Notes: a model not told the origin generated them from the letters alone. A DNA stretch of 64,000 nt from an uncultured Bradyrhizobium sp. (GCF_936943645.1 NZ_CAKZJO010000083.1:62001-126000); one strand, 5' to 3'; shown: positions 48,476 through 57,986, counted from the first letter of the stretch. A program made the numbers and translations.

Positions 48476-49261
48476 GTGGACTTATCCCGGCAACGCGAAC
48501 TCGCGCGTCATCTCGCCACACTGCGCCGCGACGGCCGACAGCAAAGCGGCCTCGATGAACGGCTGGTCCCGCCGGATGCGGACACGGCATACCGTGTCGC
48601 ACGGATGGTGGAAGAGGAACTGGGCTGGGATGTCGTCGGCTGGAAGATCGCCGGCATGAAGTCCGGGCTGCAGCGCCAGCTTCGCATCTCCACGCCGATC
48701 TATGGGCGGGTGTTCGGGCCGTTGATCAAGCCTTCGCCGGCCAGCGTCGAGCACGCCAGGCAGTGCAGTCCGATCCCGGAAGTCGAGTACCAGGCGCGCC
48801 TCGGCGCCGACCTGCCGCCGCGCGCGCGGCCGTACACGGCGGCTGAGGTCGGCGACGCCGTCGCCTCGCTGCATCCCGGCATTGAGCTTGCGGAGTGCCG
48901 CTTCGTTCACGACGCGGCGTTTCCGCCGATGCCGGCGATCATGGCCGACGGCTCCGGATCCGGCACGATCGTGATCGGGGCGCCCATCGCGGACTGGCGC
49001 AACCGCGACATCGCCAATCAGGACGTCATCCTCAATTGCAATGGCGCCGAGAGGCGTCGCGGTTCCGCTGCGGAGGCGATCGACCATCCGCTGCTGCCGC
49101 TGGCCTGGCTTGCCAACGAGTTGTCGCGGACCGGCATAGGTCTCAAGGCTGGCCAGACGATCAGCACGGGCACGCTGACCGGGATGCTGCGGCCGAAGGC
49201 CGGTGAAACCTACGTTGCCGATTATGGTCCGTTCGGATCGGTCAGCGCGACCTACAGCTGA
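48476..49261 (+). CDS. 2-keto-4-pentenoate hydratase / FAH-like protein
   Basis: A 261-residue protein of the MhpD/fumarylacetoacetate hydrolase fold. The family sequence runs VVGWKIAGMKSGLQRQLRIS, then PEVEYQARLGADLPPRARP (metal-binding Glu), HPGIELAECRF and GIGLKAGQTISTGTLTGMLRPK near the end. It hydrates 2-keto-4-pentenoates in meta-cleavage pathways. Start GTG 48476 with GGAG seven bases upstream. It follows the TetR gene by 14 bp, same strand, likely the same transcript. Confidence 0.9.
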   Translation: MDLSRQRELARHLATLRRDGRQQSGLDERLVPPDADTAYRVARMVEEELGWDVVGWKIAGMKSGLQRQLRISTPIYGRVFGPLIKPSPASVEHARQCSPIPEVEYQARLGADLPPRARPYTAAEVGDAVASLHPGIELAECRFVHDAAFPPMPAIMADGSGSGTIVIGAPIADWRNRDIANQDVILNCNGAERRRGSAAEAIDHPLLPLAWLANELSRTGIGLKAGQTISTGTLTGMLRPKAGETYVADYGPFGSVSATYS

Positions 49262-49360
49262 GAGGATCTCTGCCGGTTTGGAGCGTAAACCCGGGATTAA
49301 CACGGGCATCCTAGGTTCAGGAGAATATCCTTCTCCACCGCGCCAATTGCCGGACAGATC

Positions 49361-51442
49361 ATGAAAATCGGTACGCTCCTGACCACTGCCATTGTTTCGC
49401 TCTCCACCGTGGGCGGCGGCCTCGCCGTCTACGTCGCCGTGACGAAGTACCAGACGATGGACCGGATCAGCGAGGCTCAGGGCCGACTCGCGATCGTCCG
49501 TGCCGCCAGCGATATCCCGCGATATCTCAACCCCGAGCGCGGCTTTTCGACCAACATCCTCTACGGACCTGCGACGGTGGACCCGGCGCAGGTGGCCGAA
49601 CAGGACAAGCTGCGCAAGCAGACCGACGGCGCGCGCGACAGGATGAACGCGCTGCGCAAGGAACTGCCCGGTTCGTTCGACGACGGCGCCACCATCGGCA
49701 GCGAGATCGACGGCATCAATGCGAAATTCAAGGCGCTCCGCGAAGCCATCGACAAGGCGATCGCGGGACCTGCCGAGGCCCGGAAGGACGCGGCCCGAAA
49801 GGTCGTCGCCGACAACGCCGTTCTCAACGCCGGCGTCACCGCCCTGCTCAACGAGCAGGTGCGCCGGATGGCGATCCTGAACGGCGACGCCTACCGGCAG
49901 TCGAGCTACGCCAACATCGCCATGACCCTCCGCGACATCGGCGGCCTCAATGCCAGCGTGCACAAGAACCTCGTGGGCGGCAAGAAGGTCGCAACCGACG
50001 CGGAAAAGGCCGACGTCGCCCGCATGCAGGGGCGCAGCGACCAGATCGTGATGTCGCTGATGGAGTTGCGCGGCAACACGGCAACCCCCGCCAATGTCGG
50101 CGCGGCGCTGGAGAACATGAATTCGCGCTACGTCGAGGAATTCGGCCGCGAGCTCAAGCTGGTCAAGGACGGTGCCGTCAGCGGCAAGTATGAGCACGAC
50201 GTCGACGTCTATTACGCGGCCTCGCAAAAGGGCCTCGGCTCCATCATCGGCGTTCGCGACGCGTTCTACGACAACGCCGAGCAGATCCTCTCCGGCGCCT
50301 CCTCCTCCGCGCGCACCAGCTTCATCATCGCGCTTGCAGGCCTTGCCGCGGTCCTGATCGCGAGCGCCGGCCTCATCGTGATGGTTCGCCGCCGCGTCTG
50401 CGCCCCCATCGTCAACCTGACGGGCCGGATGTCGCGGCTCGCCGAGGGCGAGGTCGCGGACAGCATCCCCGGCGCCGAGCGCTCCGATGAGATCGGGGCG
50501 ATGGCCGCGGCCGTCCAGGTGTTCAAGGACAACATGATCCGGGCCGACCGGCTCGCGGCCGAGAAGCAGGCCGAGAACGACGGCAAGATGCGCCGCGCGC
50601 AAGCGCTCGACGAACTCACCCGCGCGTTCGAGGCCAAGGTCACCGAGCTCGTTGGCGGTCTGTCCCAGGCGTCCTCGACCATGGAAAGCACCGCGCAGTC
50701 GATGACCTCGACGGCAGCCCAGACCAACAGCCAGGCCGCGGTCGTCGCCGCCGCCTCCGAGCAGACCTCGACCAACGTGCAGACCGTCGCCAGCGCCACC
50801 GAGGAACTGACCTCCTCGATCTCCGAGATCGGCCGCCAGGTCGCACAAAGCACTGAGATCGCGGCGCGCGCCGTCGAGAATGCCCGCCGCACCGGCGACA
50901 CCGCACGCACGCTCGCCGAGGGCGCGCAGAAGATCGGCGACGTCGTCACGCTGATCCAGAGCATCGCCGAACAGACCAATTTGCTGGCACTGAACGCGAC
51001 CATCGAGGCCGCCCGCGCCGGCGATGCCGGCCGCGGCTTCGCCGTGGTCGCCTCCGAAGTGAAGTCGCTGGCGGGACAGACCGCCAAGGCGACGACTGAA
51101 ATCTCCGAGCAGATCACGGCGATCCAGACCGCCAGCGACGAGACCGTGGCCGCGATCCGCAACGTCGCCGACGTCATCGGCGAGATCGACCAGATCGGCA
51201 CCGCGATTGCCGCGGCGATCGAGGAACAGGGCTCGGCCACCAAGGAAATCGCCCGCAGCGTCCAGGAGGCCGCCCGCGGCACCCAGGAGGTCAACACCAA
51301 CATCTCAGGCGTGCAGCGCGCCGCCGACGACACGGGAGCCGCCGCCAGGGAAGTGCTCGGCGCCGCCGAGCAGCTCTCGACGCAGTCGCGCGATCTCGCC
51401 GGCCAGTTCGACCGTTTCCTCGGCGAGGTCAGGGCCGCGTAA
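49361..51442 (+). CDS. Methyl-accepting chemotaxis protein
   Basis: A 693-residue chemoreceptor. Span 1 lies near 7-28, a large periplasmic sensor domain follows to about 317, and span 2 near 318-338 (SFIIALAGLAAVLIASAGLI). HAMP covers about 339-392. The signalling hairpin tip is NLLALNATIEAARAGDAGRG near 540-559. It binds an unknown ligand and works through CheA/CheW, which are not in the window. It is an isolated gene; the upstream 100 bp contain a single TTAAC. Confidence 0.95.
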   Translation: MKIGTLLTTAIVSLSTVGGGLAVYVAVTKYQTMDRISEAQGRLAIVRAASDIPRYLNPERGFSTNILYGPATVDPAQVAEQDKLRKQTDGARDRMNALRKELPGSFDDGATIGSEIDGINAKFKALREAIDKAIAGPAEARKDAARKVVADNAVLNAGVTALLNEQVRRMAILNGDAYRQSSYANIAMTLRDIGGLNASVHKNLVGGKKVATDAEKADVARMQGRSDQIVMSLMELRGNTATPANVGAALENMNSRYVEEFGRELKLVKDGAVSGKYEHDVDVYYAASQKGLGSIIGVRDAFYDNAEQILSGASSSARTSFIIALAGLAAVLIASAGLIVMVRRRVCAPIVNLTGRMSRLAEGEVADSIPGAERSDEIGAMAAAVQVFKDNMIRADRLAAEKQAENDGKMRRAQALDELTRAFEAKVTELVGGLSQASSTMESTAQSMTSTAAQTNSQAAVVAAASEQTSTNVQTVASATEELTSSISEIGRQVAQSTEIAARAVENARRTGDTARTLAEGAQKIGDVVTLIQSIAEQTNLLALNATIEAARAGDAGRGFAVVASEVKSLAGQTAKATTEISEQITAIQTASDETVAAIRNVADVIGEIDQIGTAIAAAIEEQGSATKEIARSVQEAARGTQEVNTNISGVQRAADDTGAAAREVLGAAEQLSTQSRDLAGQFDRFLGEVRAA

Positions 51443-51448
51443 GCAGGT

Positions 51449-52039
51449 TCAATAAGGCGGCGCTTTCCGCGCTCGCTGGGCTTTCGCGGCCTCGATCCAC
51501 CAGGCGAGATCATCCGCAAAGCGCGGGAACGAGCGTTCCAGCGCCTTGCCGCCCTCGCCGATCGGCTCGGCGTCCGCCGACAAGGTCTGTGCGATCGGGC
51601 CGACGCCGATGGTGCTCGACACCACCACCATGCCCATCTCCGACAGCGTGCCATGCCAGGCTGTCGCGGCGCGCGCGCCCGAGAGCCGGCCGGCCGAGTA
51701 GCTCACGATCGCGGCCGGGCGCCAGAACCATTCTTCGAGGAAGTGGTCGGTCAGATTCTTCAGGCCGGGCTGGATGCCCCAATTATATTCCCCGGTGACG
51801 AAGACGAAGCCATCGGCACCGCGGATCTGTCCGGCCAGCTTTTCCAACGCCTCGGGCGCCGAGCCCTTGGGGTATTCCTTGTACATGCGGTCGAGCATCG
51901 GCAGGCCGATCGCCTTGGCGTCGATGAACTCGACGTCCTCGCCGCGGGCGCGCAGCCGATCGATGACGAAATTCGCAAGGCGAATGCCCATGCGGTCGGA
52001 ACGGTAGGAACCGTAGAGGACGAGAATGCGGTTGCTCAT
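51449..52039 (-). CDS. NAD(P)H-dependent FMN reductase-like protein
   Basis: A 196-residue flavodoxin-fold protein. ILVLYGSYRSDRMGIRLANF (phosphate loop variant), VFVTGEYNWGIQPGLKNLTD (family motif for FMN ring contact) and GARAATAWHGTLSEMGM are present. It reduces quinones or azo compounds, or acts as an FMN reductase. Convergent with the chemoreceptor gene, seven bases apart. Start ATG 52039. Confidence 0.9.
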   Translation of the reverse strand: MSNRILVLYGSYRSDRMGIRLANFVIDRLRARGEDVEFIDAKAIGLPMLDRMYKEYPKGSAPEALEKLAGQIRGADGFVFVTGEYNWGIQPGLKNLTDHFLEEWFWRPAAIVSYSAGRLSGARAATAWHGTLSEMGMVVVSSTIGVGPIAQTLSADAEPIGEGGKALERSFPRFADDLAWWIEAAKAQRARKAPPY

Positions 52040-52089
52040 GACCGAACGGTAGCACGAAACCGGCGGCCGGCTCTATGCGATTTGGCAAA

Positions 52090-53037
52090 CTATCGCCCGC
52101 GCCCCCGCTCCAGCGTTTGCGACGGCGTCTCACCGAACTGGTCGCGGTAACTTCGGGAGAAGTCGCTGAGATGCCAGAAGCCGAAGGCGAGCGCCACGGC
52201 CTTGACGCTGTCGGCGCCAGCGAGCAGCCGCCGGCGCACCAGCCACAACCGGCGCAGGCGCAAGTAACGGTGCAGGCTCATGCCGCGATAGCGGCGAACG
52301 ATGTCGTGCATGGTGCGGACGGACAGTCCGAGCTTGCGCGCAATCTCGTCGCTGTAGATCGGCTGCGAGAGATCGTCGGATAGAAGCGAGCTGATCTCCC
52401 GAAATATCCGGAAGTTCCGCTCGTCGTTGGGACGCAGGGTCCAGCGGACCGAAACGACGTCCAACAGCGCCTGGTCGACGGCTGCGAGCAGAGATTCCTT
52501 CATTGCTCGCGCCTTGAAAGGGAGATCCACCGCCGCGACGGGCTCTGAAGCCGCGGCCATGACCTCACGCACTACACGGCGCAGCCTGTCCAGGCCGGCC
52601 GCGCTCGTTTCGAAAATCTTGAAGCTCCGGGAAGCTCTTGGCCAGCCGCGGTCCGCCACTTCCGGCCTGAAGATCACCGAGGCGATCTGGCGCTGCACCT
52701 CCTCGATGATGGTGTAGGCCGCGCCGCCGCTGCCGATGACAAGCGCCGGACGCGCGCGCTGCGAGCCATTGAAGCGTATGGGCACGTCAAGGTCGTCCAT
52801 GTTGAACCCGACCGCCGTGCAATTCTCGACGAGTTGCGCGTCGACCACGCGCGGAAACGCAGTCGTCAGATTCACATCGCAGCCGGGCAGCGACATGATG
52901 ATCTGCTCGGCCGATATGCTCTGCACGAAAGGCGTGAATTCTAAGTCCAGGCCCCGGATGGCGTACCGAAATTCATCGACGTCTGAAAAGCGAAATATTC
53001 TGGGTGCCAACCCGGGCACGTCATCAATGCTGTTCAT
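52090..53037 (-). CDS. AraC-family transcriptional regulator
   Basis: A 315-residue protein. The C-terminal 100 residues are the AraC double HTH: YSDEIARKLGLSVRTMHDIV, then RRYRGMSLHRYLRLRRLWLVRRRL and VALAFGFWHLSDFSRSYRDQFGE. The N-terminal domain (1-200) resembles the AraC_binding_2 group (SPGCD-like pattern), found in regulators that sense aromatic acids. No adjacent catabolic operon identifies its target. The FMN reductase gene downstream may be under its control. Confidence 0.92.
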   Translation of the reverse strand: MNSIDDVPGLAPRIFRFSDVDEFRYAIRGLDLEFTPFVQSISAEQIIMSLPGCDVNLTTAFPRVVDAQLVENCTAVGFNMDDLDVPIRFNGSQRARPALVIGSGGAAYTIIEEVQRQIASVIFRPEVADRGWPRASRSFKIFETSAAGLDRLRRVVREVMAAASEPVAAVDLPFKARAMKESLLAAVDQALLDVVSVRWTLRPNDERNFRIFREISSLLSDDLSQPIYSDEIARKLGLSVRTMHDIVRRYRGMSLHRYLRLRRLWLVRRRLLAGADSVKAVALAFGFWHLSDFSRSYRDQFGETPSQTLERGRGR

Positions 53038-53328
53038 GGCGGTGCGAAACGCTGCGCCGCAATTGACGCGCGTCCGGCGGCGATGCCGGGTCCCCTTTCT
53101 CTTCGATTGTGCGTCTGACCAAGAGAATCAATCCTAACGTGTCTTGGTCGGTTGGCGAAATGCCGGGACAAGCCGTGACGTTGGATCTCGCCGAATTTCG
53201 ATATCGATTTTCGGGAATTCGGCGCTGCCGCACCACCTGAATGCTCAATCCTAAAATTCAAATTAACGGCCTTGGGATGCAATGAGACCCATTGGATCGT
53301 CAAAGTCATTTCAATTCAGGCCCCTGCC

Positions 53329-54438
53329 ATGATGGCAAATTCGCCTGCTGATATTCTGGGTGAGTTGGAAGACGCGGTCGCAGCGTGTCCGCTGGATCGT
53401 TGCGACCGCATTCTCCAGGGCATTTTGCAGTTGCTCACTGGCAGCAGCGACCGGTCGCAGGAATTGCTGGCCAATATGGTCGACGGCGTCCTGCTGCGAC
53501 TGGCGGATCGGGTCGAGACCACTGCATTGATCCAGCTCGGCGCGGCCCTTGCCGAGCTCCAGATGGCTCCGCTGGAGACCTTGCGACGTCTCGCTTCCCA
53601 CGACGACACCCGCGTGGCTTGCCCCGTTCTGGTCAAATCGCAGGCCCTGTCCACGTCCGATCTCGAAGCAATCGCAATTTCAAGCAGCGAACGGCAGCAA
53701 CTCGCGATCGCCACCCGCGCATTCATCGAGCCGCCATTGACCGAGACGCTCATCAGGCACGGCGGCCGCACCGTCCACCTTGCGCTGATCGGCAATTCAG
53801 GAGCCCGGTTCTCCGATGCCGCTTACGTTGCGCTTGTCGAGAGATGCGCGAGCGATGACGAACTCACGAAGGCCCTGGCACTCAGACCGGCCACGCCCGA
53901 CCCGGTGCTGCGGAAATTGCTCTCGGCATCGCCCCCCGCCCCCATTCGCGCGGAGCCGACCACTCCCTCCGTTCCGCCTCCTCAACCGGCGCCGCAGATT
54001 GTGCCCAAGCTGCCCGGGCCTGCAGCCTATGCGGGCGCGCGGCCGGAGATCGTCGCGCTCAACCGCATCGGCAAGCTCAACGATTCCACGGTGAATCGCT
54101 TCGCGATCCGCGGCGAGACCGCCAATCTGTTCACGGCGTTGTCGGTGCTTTCGGGGGCGCCCATCGAAATCGTCGAGCACGTCATGACCGAGGACGATTG
54201 CGAAGGCCTGGTCATGGCCTGTCGGGCTTCGCGGCTGAACTGGCAGACCACGCTCGCCATTCTGAGCAACCGCAGCGGCAAGAGGCTTTCCTTCACCGAG
54301 CGCGAACGCGCGCAACACGTTTTCGAGACACTGCTCCTGTCGACCAGCCAATGGACGGTGCGCTGGGGAGAGATTGCCGCAAACGCCAAGGAGAGCTTTC
54401 GTGGACATCGCGGCGCAAAAGTGGGGGTTAGCCGATGA
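53329..54438 (+). CDS. DUF2336 family protein
   Basis: A 369-residue soluble helical-repeat protein. Residues about 20-190 are arm-like helices (HEAT-like look: ALIQLGAALAELQMAPLETL, ALSTSDLEAIAISSS), with the family's DDELTKALALR segment. A Pro-rich linker (about 195-235) precedes a C-terminal helical domain. DUF2336 proteins are alphaproteobacterial and of unknown function; the coupling to PilZ and HD-GYP genes here suggests c-di-GMP signalling. Its stop overlaps the PilZ start (ATGA). ATG codons 53329 and 53332 are both possible starts. Confidence 0.85.
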   Translation: MMANSPADILGELEDAVAACPLDRCDRILQGILQLLTGSSDRSQELLANMVDGVLLRLADRVETTALIQLGAALAELQMAPLETLRRLASHDDTRVACPVLVKSQALSTSDLEAIAISSSERQQLAIATRAFIEPPLTETLIRHGGRTVHLALIGNSGARFSDAAYVALVERCASDDELTKALALRPATPDPVLRKLLSASPPAPIRAEPTTPSVPPPQPAPQIVPKLPGPAAYAGARPEIVALNRIGKLNDSTVNRFAIRGETANLFTALSVLSGAPIEIVEHVMTEDDCEGLVMACRASRLNWQTTLAILSNRSGKRLSFTERERAQHVFETLLLSTSQWTVRWGEIAANAKESFRGHRGAKVGVSR

Positions 54439-54761
54439 AATTCGATGGTCGAAAGGCGTCTCGCGTGAAGATGGACCACCGCCAACCCGTCAACCTGATG
54501 GGTTCGGACGGCACATGGCGGCGCAGTTGCGTTCTGATCGACGTGTCGCAGACGGGCGCGAAGGTCGAGGTCGAGGGCACGCTGGACGTGCTCCAGGCCA
54601 AGGAATTCTTCCTGGTGCTGTCGTCGACCGGACTCGCCTATCGGCGCTGCGAGCTGGTCTGGATCGACGGCACCACGGCGGGCGTTCACTTCGTCACGGC
54701 GGACGGCAAGAAGAAGCCGGCGAGCGCACCGCAAGCCAAGACGCAGACCGCACCAGGATAA
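54435..54761 (+). CDS. PilZ domain protein
   Basis: A 108-residue single-domain c-di-GMP receptor. R6-K-A-S-R10 (RxxxR) and DVSQTGAKVEV (D/NxSxxG) are both intact, so ligand binding is likely. It ends with a disordered Lys/Ala/Pro tail. The start overlaps the DUF2336 stop by four bases, showing translational coupling. It probably relays c-di-GMP to the DUF2336 partner or a downstream target (inference). Confidence 0.9.
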   Translation: MKFDGRKASRVKMDHRQPVNLMGSDGTWRRSCVLIDVSQTGAKVEVEGTLDVLQAKEFFLVLSSTGLAYRRCELVWIDGTTAGVHFVTADGKKKPASAPQAKTQTAPG

Positions 54762-54808
54762 CCTAGCCGACAGTTCATCCCGCACCCCAGGAGATCGCGA
54801 GTCAAGCC

Positions 54809-55918
54809 GTGCAGAACGCGCGAACCATGCTCCGCCACGCGAACCCCGCCGGCATCGGCGAGAAGGAACCGGCCCGCTCATTCGTGCATGTTCTGGCCGA
54901 CACATCCGACAAGCTGGCCGGCGTCTGCTCGATTGTCGAGGAGCGCTTCGCCGTCGCGGGAGAACGGCTGGATGCCGAAGCCAGGCTGACGCGGGTCCCC
55001 GCGGCCATCGTCATCCGCGCGGACCTGCGCGATATCGACAATATCGCGGCCATCAAGAAGCGAGCCCGCGATCTCGCCAAGGCAGGCAAGCGAATATTTC
55101 TGCTCGAACACAGCTCTCACGTCGGCGTCTCGCAAGCCTACGCGCTCGGGGCGACCCTCGTGCTGCCCGGTACGATCAACCGGTCCAGGCTGCTGGCGGC
55201 CCTGTCCGATCCGGCGGATTCTGTCTCATCAAGCGGGACTGCACACTCCGACAACGCGGTCGAGGCCGCGGCAACCGCGATCGCCTCGATGTTTACGGCG
55301 GTCACCCTTGGTCAGCCCCTCGACATCGACGGCACCAAGGCGGCCGGTCGCCAGATCGCCGATCGCATCACCGAGCGGGGCCTTTCGGAATGGCTCACGA
55401 CGGTGCGGCGCCACCACGAGGGAACCTACCAGCACTGCCTGCTCGTGACCGGCGTCGCCATCGACTTCGGCCTGAGCCTCGGGGTTGGAAGAGCCGATCT
55501 GGAGCGTCTATATTCGGCCGCCATGTTCCACGACGTTGGCAAGGCACGGATCCCGCTCGCCATCCTCGACAAGCCGGGCCGGCTCGATGCGGAGGAACGC
55601 GCGCTGATCGAGACCCATCCGGCCGAAGGCTACGAATTCTTGAAGGGGCACAACGTCTCACCGGAAATCCTCGATGCCGTTCGGCATCATCACGAGTATC
55701 TCGACGGCAGCGGCTATCCCGATGGTCTCTGTGCCGAGAGTATTGGCGACATCGTGAGGATTCTCACCATCTCCGATATCTTTGCAGCCCTGATCGAGCA
55801 CCGACACTACAAGCCGACTATGCCGCGTACGGAAGCCTACGACGTTTTGTGCGGGATGAATGGCAAGCTGGAAAAGGCTCTGGTCCACTCATTCAAGCAG
55901 GTCGCGCTCACGCGGTGA
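54809..55918 (+). CDS. HD-GYP-type c-di-GMP phosphodiesterase
   Basis: A 369-residue cytosolic protein. Residues 20-130 are a REC-like or degenerate N-terminal sensor (AIVIRADLRDIDNIAAIKKR, HSSHVGVSQAYALGAT) that lacks a clear phospho-acceptor site. The HD-GYP domain follows: H241-D242 in FHDVGKARIP, HHHEYLDGSG with H293, and G302-Y303-P304. These residues are complete, so it should hydrolyse c-di-GMP. Start is GTG 54809; its ribosome site is weak and ATG 54827 is an alternative. It lies 47 bp after the PilZ gene. Confidence 0.9.
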   Translation: MQNARTMLRHANPAGIGEKEPARSFVHVLADTSDKLAGVCSIVEERFAVAGERLDAEARLTRVPAAIVIRADLRDIDNIAAIKKRARDLAKAGKRIFLLEHSSHVGVSQAYALGATLVLPGTINRSRLLAALSDPADSVSSSGTAHSDNAVEAAATAIASMFTAVTLGQPLDIDGTKAAGRQIADRITERGLSEWLTTVRRHHEGTYQHCLLVTGVAIDFGLSLGVGRADLERLYSAAMFHDVGKARIPLAILDKPGRLDAEERALIETHPAEGYEFLKGHNVSPEILDAVRHHHEYLDGSGYPDGLCAESIGDIVRILTISDIFAALIEHRHYKPTMPRTEAYDVLCGMNGKLEKALVHSFKQVALTR

Positions 55919-55945
55919 GCGCGACAGCGCTGTCTCGAACGCACC

Positions 55946-56152
55946 CTAATGGGTCGCGCGATAGCTGGCGCGGCGCGGGATCGACCGGCAGGCCAGCCCC
56001 TCGGCCAGCAGCTTCATGTCCTCATGCCGGCCGCTGCGTATCAGCCGGCCGAACTCCTCGGATGTAAAAGGAAGAGATGGATCACCACCATCGATCGGGC
56101 GCCGCATTCTTGGACCGAAGAACCGCCGAACCAGGCTAGCCAGCCGCCGCAT
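55946..56152 (-). CDS. Small basic protein of unknown function
   Basis: A 68-residue protein. Basic N-terminus (MRRLASLVRRFFGPRMRRPI), then DPSLPFTSEEFGRLIRSGRH and a basic C-terminus. GAGGG lies seven bases before ATG 56152, which supports a real gene. No family recognised. It is convergent with the HD-GYP gene and otherwise isolated. Confidence 0.55.
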   Translation of the reverse strand: MRRLASLVRRFFGPRMRRPIDGGDPSLPFTSEEFGRLIRSGRHEDMKLLAEGLACRSIPRRASYRATH

Positions 56153-56562
56153 GTCAATTCCCTCGCGCCAGCAACAAACCTCTTGATCCGCATATTGTTC
56201 CTCCCGCACCTCGGAGATTGCAAGAGGCCGCGGACGGCTCCGCACCAAAAAAAATTCCGCGGAGAATAATCTGCTGTCCGACACGCTGATCGGAAAAAAC
56301 GGACGTGGCGTACTAACTTCTGATTGTGCCCGCGATCCGCGCGCACCGCGTTCGCGGCAAAACCGTCGTCGGGACAGCCCATCGCAACGCAGATCATGAT
56401 GATTGCGTCTTCCGGACTCTTCGCAACCTCGCGCATGATGTCCGAGCGAGTGATGCTTTGCGCGTTGATGACGCGGCGCCGCGACACGAGGCCGGTTGCC
56501 GACGCGGCGCGCGATATCTATGCTGAGCGGCAAGCAAGACCAAGAACCCTGGAGGACCTGCC
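56153..56562. other. Intergenic stretch with a possible gene remnant
   Basis: No gene is firmly supported. On the minus strand, about 56220-56450 reads as protein-like sequence (SPEDAIIMICVAMGCPDDGF) but lacks a ribosome site and matches no family I know. It may be a decayed or repeated fragment. AAAAAAAATTCC near 56248 is AT-rich. Confidence 0.4.
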
Positions 56563-57525
56563 ATGGCCGCGCCGCTCGATCCCGTCATCGCCCAGATCAT
56601 TCCGCTCATGCCGATGCGTGATCCCACGGTGATGACGCCACAGAGCGCCCGCGATTCCTTGCGCGCACTGGCTGCCGCGCGCGCCGCCATCCCGCCGCCG
56701 CCCGTCGACAGCGTCGAGGATATCAAGGTGAAGGGCGGCGCCGGCCCGCTTGCCGCGCGCGTCTATCGGACCGGCAGCATGCCCGCGCCGACCGTGGTGT
56801 TCTTCCATGGCGGCGGCTGGGTTGCGGGCGACCTCGAAACCCATGACCGGCAGGCGCGCAACCTTGCGATCGAGACCGGCGCCGTTGTCGTCTCCGTCGA
56901 TTATCGCCGTCCGCCCGAGACGCGCTTTCCCGGCGCCTTCGAGGACGCCTTCGCCGCCGTCAGCGACGTGCTTGGCCGCGTCGCGGAATTTGGCGGCGAT
57001 GCAAGACGCCTCGGCGTTGCCGGCGACAGCGCCGGCGGCAATCTTGCCGCGACCACCGCGATCGCCTGCCGCGATGCCGGCATCAAGCTCGCCGCTCAAC
57101 TGCTGGTCTATCCCGTGACCGACGTCCTCGGCGCTTACGCCGACGCGCGCGAGAATGCGCGCTATCCCTCGCGTACCGAGAATGCCGACGGCTACTTCCT
57201 GACGCGTGCCACGATGGAATGGTTCTGCGGCCATTATCTCGCCGATCCCGGCCATGCCCTGGACTGGCGCGTCTCTCCGCTGCGGGCTGCCTCGCTGGCC
57301 GGCCTTGCGCCGGCGATCGTGACCACCGCCTGGTTCGATCCCCTGCGCGACGAGGGCGCGGCCTATGCGGGGGCTCTGGAGGCGGCCGGCGTACGGGTCA
57401 AGCACCATGAGGGCCCTGGGCTGATCCACGGCTATTTCGGCATGGGCGATGCTTCGGACGTCGCCCGCGCCGAGGCGCAGCGCGCCCGGGCCGACTTCAA
57501 GGCCCTGCTCATGCGAGGGGCTTAG
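56563..57525 (+). CDS. Alpha/beta hydrolase of the HSL esterase family
   Basis: A 320-residue cytosolic esterase. The oxyanion-hole motif HGGGW starts at H82, GDSAGG holds the nucleophile S156, and the acid and base are in AWFDPLRDEG and LIHGYFGMGD. It hydrolyses short acyl esters. Length and motifs fit bacterial hormone-sensitive lipase-type enzymes. GGAGG lies ten bases before ATG 56563. It overlaps the convergent cupin gene by four bases. Confidence 0.93.
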   Translation: MAAPLDPVIAQIIPLMPMRDPTVMTPQSARDSLRALAAARAAIPPPPVDSVEDIKVKGGAGPLAARVYRTGSMPAPTVVFFHGGGWVAGDLETHDRQARNLAIETGAVVVSVDYRRPPETRFPGAFEDAFAAVSDVLGRVAEFGGDARRLGVAGDSAGGNLAATTAIACRDAGIKLAAQLLVYPVTDVLGAYADARENARYPSRTENADGYFLTRATMEWFCGHYLADPGHALDWRVSPLRAASLAGLAPAIVTTAWFDPLRDEGAAYAGALEAAGVRVKHHEGPGLIHGYFGMGDASDVARAEAQRARADFKALLMRGA

Positions 57526-57986
57526 ACTCGCCCCGGGCGCTGCGCTCCCGTGTGGCCCCACGCCTCGTCCCAATCCTGGCCGGCGGCGTCGATGACGCGG
57601 CCGTCGGCTTCGAAGAATTTGTTCGGCACCTGGAAGATCGCGAGGATCAAGGCGCCGTCAGGACACCAGGCGGCGTGTCGGCTGCCCGCTTCGCGCCAGA
57701 TGAATTCGCCGGCCTTGCAGGCGATGCCCTCGGCCGGCCCTTCCTTGTCAACCAGCGCGCCCTCGATGACCCAGCTCTGCTCGATGCCGACATGCTCGTG
57801 GTCGGGGAGCACCGATCCCGACGCGAACCGCATCAGGGCGGTCATCAGACCCGTGCGACGATCGAACAGCAGCGTCTTGGCCTCGCAGCCCGGAAAGCGC
57901 GTGGCCTGCCATTCCATGTCTTGGGGACGAACCAGATGAGAATGCTGATCGGCGGCTTCCTGGTGTTTCGGGATCACGGCGTCCAT
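57522..57986 (-). CDS. Cupin-domain protein (ChrR-like)
   Basis: A 154-residue protein. The single cupin barrel has GSVLPDHEHVGIEQSWVIEG (H-x-H...E/Q metal site) and WREAGSRHAAWCPDGALILA. It resembles the ChrR cupin and quercetinase-like group and binds a metal ion. Function unknown. ATG 57986 is preferred over ones further upstream, which have no GGAG; this start has GGAG eight bases before. Confidence 0.87.
   Translation of the reverse strand: MDAVIPKHQEAADQHSHLVRPQDMEWQATRFPGCEAKTLLFDRRTGLMTALMRFASGSVLPDHEHVGIEQSWVIEGALVDKEGPAEGIACKAGEFIWREAGSRHAAWCPDGALILAIFQVPNKFFEADGRVIDAAGQDWDEAWGHTGAQRPGRV

Noticed and set aside
48482..50848. A 788-residue open frame antisense to the hydratase and chemoreceptor genes
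   Set aside because: It crosses two real genes and has no protein family signature.
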